In this document: in pieces, positions 52,700-60,856 of the stretch
How positions within the stretch are numbered: the first letter of the stretch is position 1
Layout of the letters: each line of letters starts with the position of its first letter
From: Streptomyces guryensis
Lineage (GTDB): Bacteria > Actinomycetota > Actinomycetes > Streptomycetales > Streptomycetaceae
Assembly (NCBI RefSeq): GCF_021261325.1
Contig: NZ_JAJSBI010000005.1
Location: 62,001 to 126,000 of the forward strand
Length of the DNA: 64,000 bases
Direction of reading: 5' to 3'
Notes under the pieces: generated by a model
The model's input: only the letters and a program-made list of their open reading frames with translations
Databases searched by the model: none
What the model was told of the DNA's origin: nothing
Program-made: the position numbers and the translations under genes

Positions 52700-52729
52700 G
52701 CTGCCCGGCCGGACCCCCGGCCGGGCAGC
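52700..52729 (+). terminator. Terminator of the conservon operon
   Basis: GCTGCCCGGCCGG (52700-52712) pairs perfectly with CCGGCCGGGCAGC (52717-52729) across a four-base loop, eight bases after the P450 stop. Confidence 0.85.
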
Positions 52730-53125
52730 GCCGTCTCCTCACACGGTCGGCGGGTCGTCCACCGTGCCCCGCCCGGCCGACCGGGCCGAGGCCACCGGAC
52801 CACTTCACGGCCCCGTGGCCGGGCAGCCCTCCGGGACATCCGGCGACGCAGCACCGCTCGGCGGTCTCGCGGAGGAAGCCCCGGTCCGCGTGACACAGCC
52901 ACCACTGTTGACAGGCGTGGCCGGGCAGCGTGGACCTGACCGCGAGGGTGGCGCGTTCGGCGTCACTGAAGTGGGAGCGAGCCTGCGGCGGCCGTGGGAG
53001 AGCCGATCCCGCGGAACAGACTCCCTCCTGCCCGCGTCCGGCCATGCTTCCGGCGCCTCCGCCGGCAGGAGCCCCCAGGGCACCGAAACCCTCCCGCCCC
53101 CGGACCCCGCAGGTCCGAGGCGGCG
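52730..53125. other. Intergenic region with an unassigned minus-strand coding-like frame
   Basis: On the minus strand, 53045 to about 52750 reads with coding-like third positions, with a Cys/Trp-rich stretch HACQQWWLCHADRGF and CCVAGCPG. The frame continues through the conservon terminator into the P450, which is unlikely for a real gene. It may be a remnant of a small cysteine-rich protein. No domain is recognised. Confidence 0.25.
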
Positions 53126-54856
53126 TCAGCCGTCGAGCCAGTCGCCCGCGACGTCCGTGGGGCGGTACCCCGTGGCGTTCCAGAGGAAGTGCGGGTGGGC
53201 GGCGCCGAACATGTAGGCGAGCAGTGAGATGTCTTCCCTGCCGGTTCGAGGGTCGTGCAGGGTGTGAAACATTTCGGATCCGACCACGCCGGCGTCTTGT
53301 TGGATCTCACGAGCGCGGGCCGGGGACGATGCTTCCCTGGACGCCTCCACAGCGGCGATGTAGGTGCGGCGCAAGATCTCCCATGCGCTGTCGACATTGC
53401 CGTACCAGGGGCCGTGCAGTGCTTCGAAGGCATGGAGCTCGGCGTCGAAGAGGGCCCATGTCCGGGGGTATTGGGCCCGGCAGCGGGCGGACAGCTCGGC
53501 GGCCCCGGGGCTCAGGTCCGGCGCGGTGGGCCGCGGGGCGATGGTGAGGGTGGTGCCGTGGGTGAGGATCCCGGTGCACGGGTTGGGCTGCAGGTCGCAC
53601 AGCGGGCACGCCTCGGTCGGGGGGAGACCGTCGGTGATGCCGTCGAACCACAGGGCGTGACGGCCCGTGAGCCCCATCCAGACGATGGTGGTGGTCATCA
53701 GCCAGGTGTTCCACATCGGGTTGTGCGCCTCGGGCGTGCAGCCGTACTTCACGATGGCTATCGCGCATGCGGCGTAGAGAGCCTTGGTGTGGGTGGGCAT
53801 GTCGGCGAGCCAGAAGTTGCTGATCTCGCCGGTGAGGGCGTCGGCCCGTACGTCGGCCATGTCGTCGATGACGCGGCACAGCAGCAGGGAGGCGAGGTTC
53901 TCCTCCTGCCAGAGTTCGGTGTCCGGTGCGACGTGCCAGAAGAGGCAGTCCAGCATCTGCAGGATCGAGTAGGTGCTCTGGCTGAGCGGGTTGCTCTGGG
54001 GGAGCGTGACGCTGCCCGCGTCGTGCTGCCGGAGCCAGTACTCGTCGACGGATCGCTTATGGGCTGCGAAGAGTCCGGAGACCAGGGCCCGTGCGCTGTT
54101 GGTGCTGAAGTTCTCGGCCAGTCGGCCTTCGACGTGTTGGGTGAGGAGTGTTGTGTCGATGGTGTCGATCACGCGCTTGTACTCGTGGAAGACGAGGATG
54201 TCGTCCTCGAAGCGGTGGCGGTGGCCAAGGTCTCGTTCGAGGTCGTTCATCTGCCGGGTCCAGGACCATCCACCGGTCAGCACGCTGTCGAGTTCCCGGC
54301 GGTGGGGCCAGGTCTTGACGGCGAGGGGACGACCGGCGCTCTGCCGCCAACGGTAGTCATCCAGTGTGCGTGCGGGGGGCGTGGGCAGCCGACGGCACAG
54401 AGGGCAGGCGCACGCCGTGGTCTGCTCCTCCTCGCGCGGCGGGGCGAGGGCTCGGCTCCGCCAGGCCCCTTCCAGCATCGTGCAGGTCAGGCGGCAGACC
54501 TCGATGTCGGTGCTGACTTCGGGGAAGGCTGTTTCGATCACGCGCAGGCCGGCGTCGAGGTGCCTCAGCCTGGCGTAGCCCTCCTCGTCGGGCGGGAGGA
54601 ACGCGGGCCGCGCCAGATGGAGGGCGCCCTCCAGATGCAGCGTGGTACCGGGCTGAGGGGATCCGAGTGCGTCCAGCCGCTGCCGAGCGGCGTTCTGCCA
54701 GCTTCGGTGCTGCTCCGTGCTTCCCTTGACGCGTTTCACGAAGAGGTGGGCCAGGGTGTTCCCCGCCTCCGTGGGCTGGAGCTGGGCGCTTGGCTGCGTG
54801 GGGATCAAGCTGTCGGTGGACGCCTTCGGAACGGCACCTACGACTCGGGATTTCAC
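53126..54856 (-). CDS. Uncharacterised 576-residue protein with a terpene-synthase-like metal motif
   Basis: The central segment reads RVIDDMADVRADALTGEISN (residues 328-347). It lines up by eye with the NSE/DTE metal-binding region of plant-type class I terpene synthases ((N/D)DxxS/GxxxE, then a G-K/E-xxN turn), although here it is DDxxDxxxD. No DxDD class II motif is seen; FEDDI (216-220) is a possible first Asp-rich motif. Cysteines cluster as CACPLC (149-154) and CPLC (417-420) with Cys427, perhaps a zinc site. Codon use is less GC-biased than in neighbours, hinting at transfer. GTG 54856 follows GGGAG. A terpene cyclase stub lies upstream. Function is a hypothesis; the gene itself is secure. 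Confidence 0.75.
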   Translation of the reverse strand: MKSRVVGAVPKASTDSLIPTQPSAQLQPTEAGNTLAHLFVKRVKGSTEQHRSWQNAARQRLDALGSPQPGTTLHLEGALHLARPAFLPPDEEGYARLRHLDAGLRVIETAFPEVSTDIEVCRLTCTMLEGAWRSRALAPPREEEQTTACACPLCRRLPTPPARTLDDYRWRQSAGRPLAVKTWPHRRELDSVLTGGWSWTRQMNDLERDLGHRHRFEDDILVFHEYKRVIDTIDTTLLTQHVEGRLAENFSTNSARALVSGLFAAHKRSVDEYWLRQHDAGSVTLPQSNPLSQSTYSILQMLDCLFWHVAPDTELWQEENLASLLLCRVIDDMADVRADALTGEISNFWLADMPTHTKALYAACAIAIVKYGCTPEAHNPMWNTWLMTTTIVWMGLTGRHALWFDGITDGLPPTEACPLCDLQPNPCTGILTHGTTLTIAPRPTAPDLSPGAAELSARCRAQYPRTWALFDAELHAFEALHGPWYGNVDSAWEILRRTYIAAVEASREASSPARAREIQQDAGVVGSEMFHTLHDPRTGREDISLLAYMFGAAHPHFLWNATGYRPTDVAGDWLDG

Positions 54857-55249
54857 ATCGGTCTCCCATCAAGCTGTGGTCATGACAACGGAATCGATCG
54901 ACTGCGGCGGTTGACCGGTCGTGTCCGAGGGCCTTCTGCGGCGTCCGCGAGGCCTCGCCGGACTCACGCGACCGGCACCGGCTGCTGCGGCGAACGACCG
55001 CCAGGGGTACGAGGGCTGCGTTCACGGCCGAAGAGGGTGCGGCGGATCGCCCACCCGTCCTTCGGGGACGAACTGCCCTGTCGAATTACTCCTGTTGCCA
55101 GGCAGGCACCTGCGTCGCCGGCTCAACCGTGTTGATCAGGAAGCACTCGCGGCCCGTCGGACCTGGCAACCGCATGCCGTGCTTCGACCCGGCGGAGCAC
55201 CCGTGGCCACCTGCCTGTGGGGCGCAGCGGGGCGAGGTTGGGCTCACTC
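54857..55249. other. Intergenic, probably eroded terpene cyclase sequence
   Basis: No intact gene is visible. It lies downstream of the terpene cyclase stub on the same strand, and may hold eroded remains of that gene, but I could not recognise the DDxxD or NSE motifs in any frame. Confidence 0.3.
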
Positions 55250-55453
55250 GCCACCTCGGCTGTGTCGGCCGAGGTGTGTGGGCAGGTGAGGGTGGTCTGC
55301 GGCGGATTCCATGACCTGTATTCGTCGAACCCCGGCAGTGCCGCGGCCCGGGACCGTGTGCCGGATCCAGCGCGGAAGGCGCTCCTGGGGGTACTCCGGA
55401 TGTCTGTTGACGGGGGTGCCGAAGGGGAGGTCGAACGTGACGTCCTGAGGCAT
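55250..55453 (-). pseudogene. N-terminal remnant of a class I terpene cyclase
   Basis: From ATG 55453, behind GGAAGG, the minus strand reads MPQDVTFDLPFGTPVN and then PRWIRH, the N-terminal signature of bacterial sesquiterpene cyclases (pentalenene-synthase type). Near 55324 one extra base shifts the frame to EYRSWNPPQTTL and CPHTSAD, the next conserved block. About 68 residues of some 340 remain; no DDxxD motif follows. The ribosome binding site is still intact. Confidence 0.6.
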
Positions 55454-55501
55454 GCGTTTCCTTCCGGGAGACGGCGATGCAGAGTCCCCCCGGCCCTGTG
55501 A

Positions 55502-55526
55502 ACGGGTGGCCGAAATGGCCACCCGT
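55502..55526. terminator. Stem-loop, 10-bp perfect stem
   Basis: ACGGGTGGCC (55502-55511) pairs with GGCCACCCGT (55517-55526) across GAAAT. It lies 108 bp past the amidohydrolase stop on the minus strand and just ahead of the terpene cyclase stub, so it can end the amidohydrolase transcript. Confidence 0.6.
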
Positions 55527-55633
55527 GCCCTCGAACTGAGCTTCTATGGCCGAAAGTTGAACCGAGAAGCGATACGAGGCTGCCCAGAGCGTAAATGATC
55601 TACGCGTGACCTCACCGTGATGTGCGTTACTGC

Positions 55634-57268
55634 CTATGCCTCATGAGCTGCGTACACTGCCTCCCCTCCCACGTACGTCAGGGCCACACCCGTCTCCGCG
55701 ATCGCCTCGGTCGGCCCGTCGAACGGATCGCGGTCCAGCACCACGAGATCCGCCAGCGCGCCCACCTGGATCCGGCCGGAGTCGTCCAGGTGGTTCACCC
55801 GGGCCGATCCCGCGGTGTACGCGGTCAACGCCTCACCGAGGCCGATGCGTTCACCCGGCAGGAACACCGGTGCGCCGTCGCTGTCAGGTGCCACCCGGTT
55901 GACTGCGACATGGACGCCCTGGAGCGGATCGGGGCTGCTGACCGGCCAGTCGCTGCCGGCCGCGAGGGTGGCGCCGGAGCGCAGCAGCGCACCGAACGGG
56001 TACTGCCAGCCGGCCCGTTCGGTCCCCAGGAAGGGAATGGTCAGCTCGTCCATCTGTGGCTCGTGCGCCGCCCACAGCGGCTGGATGTTGGCCGTCGCGC
56101 CGAGCCGGGCGAAACGCGGCACGTCGTCGGGGTGCACGACCTGAAGATGCGCCAGATGCGGCCGGGTGTCGCTCGGCCCGTTCGTGGTGCGCGCCGCCTC
56201 GATCGCGTCCAGTGCCTCGCGTACGGCCCGGTCGCCCAGCGCGTGGAAGTGACACTGGAAGCCGAGGGCGTCCAACTCGGTCACGTACTTGGGGAGTTGA
56301 CCACGGTCGATGAAGCTCTTGCCCCGATTGGCAGTGGCGCAGCCGCACTTGTCCAGATACGGGTCGAGAAGCGCCGCCGTACCGTTCTCGGCGACCCCGT
56401 CCAGCATCAGCTTGATGCTGGACGCCTGGAACCGGCCGTGGCTCAACGCGGCCCGCTTCTCGACGAGTTCGGGAATCTGCTCGGCCCCGCGCTCCCGGTC
56501 CCACCACAGCGCCCCGACCACCCGCGCGGTCAACGAGCCGTCCCGGGCGGCCGTCAGATAGGCCTGCGAGGGGTCGTCCATGCCGAGGAAGTCCCCGACG
56601 AGGGCGTCCTGCCAGGCCGTGATGCCGAGCGCGTGCAGATGGCGCTGGGCGTGCAGCAGGGCCGCCAGCCGGTCTGCGGCGGTGGCCTGGGGAGTGAGCC
56701 GGCCGACGAGCTGCATCGCGCCCTCCTGCAGGGTGCCGCTCGGCTCGCCGGCCGCGTTGCGCTCGATCCGCCCGTCGGCCGGATCCGGCGTGTGGCGGTC
56801 GATGCCCGCCAGCTCCAGGGCGCGGCTGTTGACCCAGCCGCCGTGATGGTCACGGTTGGGCAGGTAGACCGGCCGGTCGGGGACGGCTGCGTCCAGCAGC
56901 TCCTTCGTCGGCGTACCGCCCTCGAAGGCCTCCATCGACCAGCCACCGCCGAGGATCCACTCCCGTTCGGGATGCGCCTCGGCATAGGCGCGGACGGCGG
57001 CGACCGACTCCTCGGCCGTACGGGTCCCGGTCAGGTCGCACTGGCTCAGCTCCAGCCCCGCCGGGACCGGATGGACGTGCGCGTCCTGGAAGCCCGGCAG
57101 CAGCAATCGCCCCGCCAGGTGGACCACTTGGGTGCGTGGCCCGGCGAGGTCCAGTACCTCGGCGCCTCCGACAGCGGTGATGCGGTCGCCGGTGACGGCC
57201 ACGGCGGTGGCGGTACGGCCCTCGGAGGTGAGGACCGGGCCGCCGGTGAAGAGGAGGTCTGCGTGCAT
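55634..57268 (-). CDS. Amidohydrolase family protein (YtcJ-like)
   Basis: The 544-residue cytoplasmic hydrolase of the amidohydrolase_3 type has DAHVHP (His64, His66), a QCHFHALGD block, HLQVVHPDD, and the final metal Asp in GSDWP. Such enzymes hydrolyse amide-like bonds in small molecules. ATG 57268 is 10 bp downstream of the permease stop, so uptake and hydrolysis are probably linked. The substrate is likely whatever the permease imports. Confidence 0.88.
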   Translation of the reverse strand: MHADLLFTGGPVLTSEGRTATAVAVTGDRITAVGGAEVLDLAGPRTQVVHLAGRLLLPGFQDAHVHPVPAGLELSQCDLTGTRTAEESVAAVRAYAEAHPEREWILGGGWSMEAFEGGTPTKELLDAAVPDRPVYLPNRDHHGGWVNSRALELAGIDRHTPDPADGRIERNAAGEPSGTLQEGAMQLVGRLTPQATAADRLAALLHAQRHLHALGITAWQDALVGDFLGMDDPSQAYLTAARDGSLTARVVGALWWDRERGAEQIPELVEKRAALSHGRFQASSIKLMLDGVAENGTAALLDPYLDKCGCATANRGKSFIDRGQLPKYVTELDALGFQCHFHALGDRAVREALDAIEAARTTNGPSDTRPHLAHLQVVHPDDVPRFARLGATANIQPLWAAHEPQMDELTIPFLGTERAGWQYPFGALLRSGATLAAGSDWPVSSPDPLQGVHVAVNRVAPDSDGAPVFLPGERIGLGEALTAYTAGSARVNHLDDSGRIQVGALADLVVLDRDPFDGPTEAIAETGVALTYVGGEAVYAAHEA

Positions 57269-57278
57269 GATCCTTTTC

Positions 57279-58781
57279 CTAGTGACTGGTCGTGAGCAGG
57301 GCCGGCGCGTCCGCGTCCGTGCCCTGACCGGTGCGGAAGTACGGCGACCTGCGCACCCACTTGGCCCAGGCGGCGGCCACGAAGCCCGACGCGATCATCG
57401 CCAGGGGGGTGAGAAGCAGGAACCAGCCGTTGTCGGCGCTGAGTTCGAGATGGTCCGTGGAGGTGTAGAAGGACCAGCCGAGATAGCCGCCCAGGCAGAG
57501 CAGCGCCGTGGCGCTGAGGGCGGGCAGTACCACGGCCCGTATGCCCTGCCGCAGGTCCTCGCGCAGCAGCGAGCGGAAGCGTACGGCGGCGGCGAGCGCC
57601 GTCAGGGCGTACGAAAGGGCGACCACGATGCCCACGGCGTTCACCGTCGCCATGATCATGTCCGCGAGCTTCGGAATCACCAGGGCGAGCGCCGCGACCG
57701 CCGTCGCCGCCGCACCGATCAGCAGCGTCCCGGTGGCCGGGGTGCCGTAGCGCGCGCTCACCTTGGACCACACCGGCCCGAGCGTGCGGTCCCGGCTCAT
57801 CGCGAACATGCCCCGGGCCGTCGGGATCACCCCCGCCTGCAGCGAGGCCACCGCCGAGAACATCAGCGCCACCAGGGGCAGTGCGGCCAGCGGCTGCGCC
57901 GCCAGCCGGTCTCCGAAGTACGCCAGTCCCTGGGCGCCGTGCCCGGCCAGCTCCGGCTCGGACAGGACCCGTTGGAAGGCCACGGAGCCGAGCAGGAACA
58001 GCGTCAGCATGGTCAGGAGCGTGATGAAGCCGGCGCGGGAGGCGTCCCGGGGTTCACGCACCTCCTCGTTGACGCTGAAGGCGGCCTCGAAACCCCAGTA
58101 GCAGAACACCGACAGGATCAGCCCCTGGGCCAGCGCCGACGCCGAGGGGATGGCGAACGGGTCGAACCAGCTCAGGCTGAAGGCGTGCGGGCCGGTGACG
58201 ATGCCGTAGCCGCAGAACCCGAGCAGGACGACGTACTCGAAGACCAGCAGACCGGTCTGCAGCCGGGCGGCCGTACGGACGCCGGTGACGGCGGTGACGG
58301 TGACCGCGACCAGCACGACGATGCCGACGGCGGTGGTCTGCGCCGTCGACCCCGCGTCCAGGGTGAGGCCGCCGAGCCGGTGCACCCCGGCCTCGCCGGC
58401 CAGCTGGATCAGTGCCGAGCCGGTGACCGCGGTCGTATACGCGAGGAACGCCACCGTCGCCACGATGTTCACCCAGCCGACCAGGAAACCGAGCCACGGG
58501 CTGAGCGAACGGCCCACCCAGACATAGCCGTTGCCCGCGTTCGGCTCCACCCGGTTGAGACGGGAGTAGGCGCCCGCGATGCCGAGCACAGGCAGGAAGG
58601 CCAACAGCATGATCGCCGGCAGATGCAGCCCGACGACCCCGGCCGTCACCCCGAGACCGATGCCGATGCTGGTGGTGGCGGCCGTGCTGGACGCGGCGAT
58701 GGCGACGCCGTCGAGGACACCGAGGGACTTGCGCAGCGCGGGCCGCGCGGGTGGGGCTGCACCGAAGGGCTGGTCGGACAT
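57279..58781 (-). CDS. APC-family amino acid/polyamine permease
   Basis: The 500-residue transporter has about 12 transmembrane helices and APC features (GIGLGVTAGVVGLHLPAIML in the first helices, FCYWGFEAAFSVNEEVREPR with the conserved Glu). ATG 58781 follows GGAG. It leads the operon with the amidohydrolase and is divergent from a TetR regulator; TTGACC on the minus strand in the divergent region may be its -35. Confidence 0.9.
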   Translation of the reverse strand: MSDQPFGAAPPARPALRKSLGVLDGVAIAASSTAATTSIGIGLGVTAGVVGLHLPAIMLLAFLPVLGIAGAYSRLNRVEPNAGNGYVWVGRSLSPWLGFLVGWVNIVATVAFLAYTTAVTGSALIQLAGEAGVHRLGGLTLDAGSTAQTTAVGIVVLVAVTVTAVTGVRTAARLQTGLLVFEYVVLLGFCGYGIVTGPHAFSLSWFDPFAIPSASALAQGLILSVFCYWGFEAAFSVNEEVREPRDASRAGFITLLTMLTLFLLGSVAFQRVLSEPELAGHGAQGLAYFGDRLAAQPLAALPLVALMFSAVASLQAGVIPTARGMFAMSRDRTLGPVWSKVSARYGTPATGTLLIGAAATAVAALALVIPKLADMIMATVNAVGIVVALSYALTALAAAVRFRSLLREDLRQGIRAVVLPALSATALLCLGGYLGWSFYTSTDHLELSADNGWFLLLTPLAMIASGFVAAAWAKWVRRSPYFRTGQGTDADAPALLTTSH

Positions 58782-58905
58782 GGCCGGTCTCCGCTCGCAC
58801 CTGGGGGCCTGGGCGGCCCCGGTGAACGCACATGAAACTGCCCGGGGACTTAACAGGTCAACGGTGTTGTCGTAAGGTGCGGGCACCGGACCAGGGAGGC
58901 AGTCC

Positions 58906-59625
58906 ATGAGCGAGCGTGTCGTCCCGCCCACCGCCCGGCAGCGCAGGCGCCCGACCAAGCAGGGCGTGGTCCTCTCCGAGGAACTGATCGTCGCCACGGC
59001 CCTGCGGCTGATCGAGGAACACGGTGCGGAGGCCCTGTCGGTCCGCCGCCTCGGCCGCGCCCTCGGCGCCGACCCCAGCTCGCTGTACCGCTACTTCCGG
59101 CACACCGACGACCTGATGCTCGCCATCGCCGACGAGCTCATCGGCCGTACCCTGCGTATCTGGCGGCCCACCGGCGACTGGCGGGCCGACCTGCGTGACC
59201 TCGGCCTGCGCATGCACGCGGGCGCACTCGCCCACCCCCGGGCGGCCGTCCTGAGCTCGTACCGTGTCACAGGGCGGGCGTACGAGATCCAGGCCGTCGA
59301 GACCATCCTCGGCGTACTGCGCGAAGCCGGCTTCCCCGATGCCGACGCGGTGCGGATCTATCACGCCTTCGTCGACCAGTCCCTCGCCTTCGGCACCCTC
59401 GACTCGGCGAGCACGGCGCTGCCGAAGGCCGCCCGGGAGGCGGAGACGGCCGTGTGGCGGGCCACCTACGCCCGGCTGCCCCGCGCGACGCATCCACACA
59501 TCGCCGCAACGGCCCGCCACCTCATGGCGGACATGCCCCGCAGCTCCTACCCGGCTGCGCTGGACATGTTGTTGAGTGCGGCGGCGGCGCGCTTGGCGGA
59601 GATCCGGGAGCGGGCGGAGGCCTGA
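58906..59625 (+). CDS. TetR family transcriptional regulator
   Basis: The 239-residue regulator has a TetR helix-turn-helix (LSVRRLGRALGADPSSLYRY, then FRHTDDLM) and a TetR_C-type ligand domain. Being divergent from the permease-amidohydrolase operon it is the probable repressor of that operon. The divergent region has only a weak partial palindrome (CTTAACA to TTGTCGTAAG, about 58851-58878). Its last 51 codons are duplicated downstream in decayed form. Confidence 0.88.
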   Translation: MSERVVPPTARQRRRPTKQGVVLSEELIVATALRLIEEHGAEALSVRRLGRALGADPSSLYRYFRHTDDLMLAIADELIGRTLRIWRPTGDWRADLRDLGLRMHAGALAHPRAAVLSSYRVTGRAYEIQAVETILGVLREAGFPDADAVRIYHAFVDQSLAFGTLDSASTALPKAAREAETAVWRATYARLPRATHPHIAATARHLMADMPRSSYPAALDMLLSAAAARLAEIRERAEA

Positions 59626-59639
59626 GAGCCTGCCAATTG

Positions 59640-59793
59640 TGGTTGCTCGTCGACACGCATCCGCGGGTCTGCCGTGGGGGCTCGTCACCTTGTGGCCGAC
59701 ATGTGCCGCGGCTTGTATGCGGCTGGGTCGGACCTGTCGTCGGGCGCGGCGGCGGCACGGCTGGCGGGAATCCGGGAGCTGGCGGAGGGCTGA
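59640..59793 (+). pseudogene. Decayed tandem duplicate of the TetR gene's 3' end
   Basis: Bases 59640-59793 align with 59473-59625, the last 153 bp of the TetR gene, with one extra base. The encoded tail RHLVADM...AAAARLAGIRELAEG parallels RHLMADM...AAAARLAEIRERAEA and both end in TGA. The first part reads WLLVDTHPR for RLPRATHPH in the other frame. It cannot be expressed as a protein of its own. Confidence 0.8.
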
Positions 59794-59910
59794 CGGCCCC
59801 GCAGTGCCCGAAGTGGGTGCTTGCCGACTGAATCAGCCGGACGGGGATATCCGTGAGGTACAGGGCCGCGGGGCACGACGTTCCGCGCCCCGGAACTGTT
59901 CGGAGGAGAC

Positions 59911-60303
59911 ATGCCACTGGTGGAAGCGGGTTACGTGGTGCTCGATTGCCTCGAGCCCGAGAAGCTCGCCGTGTTCTACAAGGAGTTGTTGGCGGCCGAG
60001 GAGACGGACGCGACCGCCAACCGCGTGGAGATCAGGAGCGCCGACGGCATCCGGCTGGCCTTCCGCCGCGACGGGAACGCGACGCCGCCGAGCTGGCCGC
60101 GCCCCGAGAACTCCCTCCAGGTCCATCTGGACTTCATGGTGGAGGACCTGGACGCGGTGGAGCGCAAGGTGGTCGAACTCGGCGGACGCCCGCTGGAGAC
60201 GAAGGACGCACCCGGACCGTTCGAGGAACGCGGCTACGCCGACCCGGCGGGCCACTCCTTCACCCTGCGCCGGGTCACACCCACGGCGCCCAAGCTGGGC
60301 TGA
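59911..60303 (+). CDS. VOC family (glyoxalase/bleomycin-resistance fold) protein
   Basis: The 130-residue protein has the paired beta-alpha-beta-beta-beta VOC fold (VVLDCLEPEKLAVFYKELL, then LQVHLDFMVEDLDAVERKVV and GYADPAGHSFTLRR). One module holds His in VHLDF as a possible metal ligand and the last holds DPAGHSF. Function is unknown; relatives include binding and isomerase enzymes. ATG 59911 follows GGAGGAGAC. Confidence 0.87.
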   Translation: MPLVEAGYVVLDCLEPEKLAVFYKELLAAEETDATANRVEIRSADGIRLAFRRDGNATPPSWPRPENSLQVHLDFMVEDLDAVERKVVELGGRPLETKDAPGPFEERGYADPAGHSFTLRRVTPTAPKLG

Positions 60304-60445
60304 GACCGCCTGCCCGGCGGCTCCGCTCCCACAACGCTCGAAAACGGCAGCGGCAGGCCCCGGTCGCTACGCGGCGCCCACCGCCGTGACGACTGATCGA
60401 CACGGCTCCTCCGCCTTGCAGTTGCACGCTCCCCACTCCCGGCTT

Positions 60446-60479
60446 CGCCCGAGCGGGGGTCATGACCCCCGCTCGGGCG
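60446..60479. terminator. Bidirectional terminator, perfect 34-bp palindrome
   Basis: CGCCCGAGCGGGGGTCA (60446-60462) is followed directly by its exact reverse complement (60463-60479). It lies between the convergent VOC and DUF4235 genes and would form a strong stem in either transcript. Confidence 0.8.
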
Positions 60480-60529
60480 GACCGACAGGCATCGTTCTCC
60501 CGCAGCCCGACAGACCCCGGCCGGGGCGG

Positions 60530-60838
60530 TCAGTCCCGGCCGCCCTGCTCGGAGGCCGGCCAGACGCCGGTCGAGCGCTCGATGGCCTTCGCTCCCGTGC
60601 GGTCCACCGCACTGCGCACCACGGCGAACAGCGCCCCCTGGACAGCCGCGGCGAGCAGGATCTCTCCCCAGCCGCGGTCCCGGTCCAGGGCGTCGGGCGC
60701 GTCCTCCTCGTGCCGCAGTGCCATCCACGTCTTGCGGAAGGCCAGCGAGGCGATCGTCCCGCTGGCCCAGCCCATGGCGAACCCCAGGGGCTTGTAGGCG
60801 AGGGGCAGCTTCAGCTTCCTCTTCTTCGTCTTCGCCAC
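60530..60838 (-). CDS. DUF4235 membrane protein
   Basis: The 102-residue protein has a lysine-rich start (MAKTKKRKLKLP), two transmembrane segments (FAMGWASGTIASLAF and ILLAAAVQGALFAVV) and the DUF4235 pattern ending VDRTGAKAIERSTGVWP. Function is unknown; the family is common in actinobacteria. It lies 18 bp downstream of the glutathionyl-hydroquinone reductase-like gene and is probably in its operon. Confidence 0.85.
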   Translation of the reverse strand: MAKTKKRKLKLPLAYKPLGFAMGWASGTIASLAFRKTWMALRHEEDAPDALDRDRGWGEILLAAAVQGALFAVVRSAVDRTGAKAIERSTGVWPASEQGGRD

Positions 60839-60856
60839 GTCTGTCTCCTTCGTCGG

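Noticed and set aside
52395..53045. Minus-strand frame with a Cys/Trp-rich stretch
   Set aside because: It runs through the conservon terminator into the P450 gene; at best a remnant.
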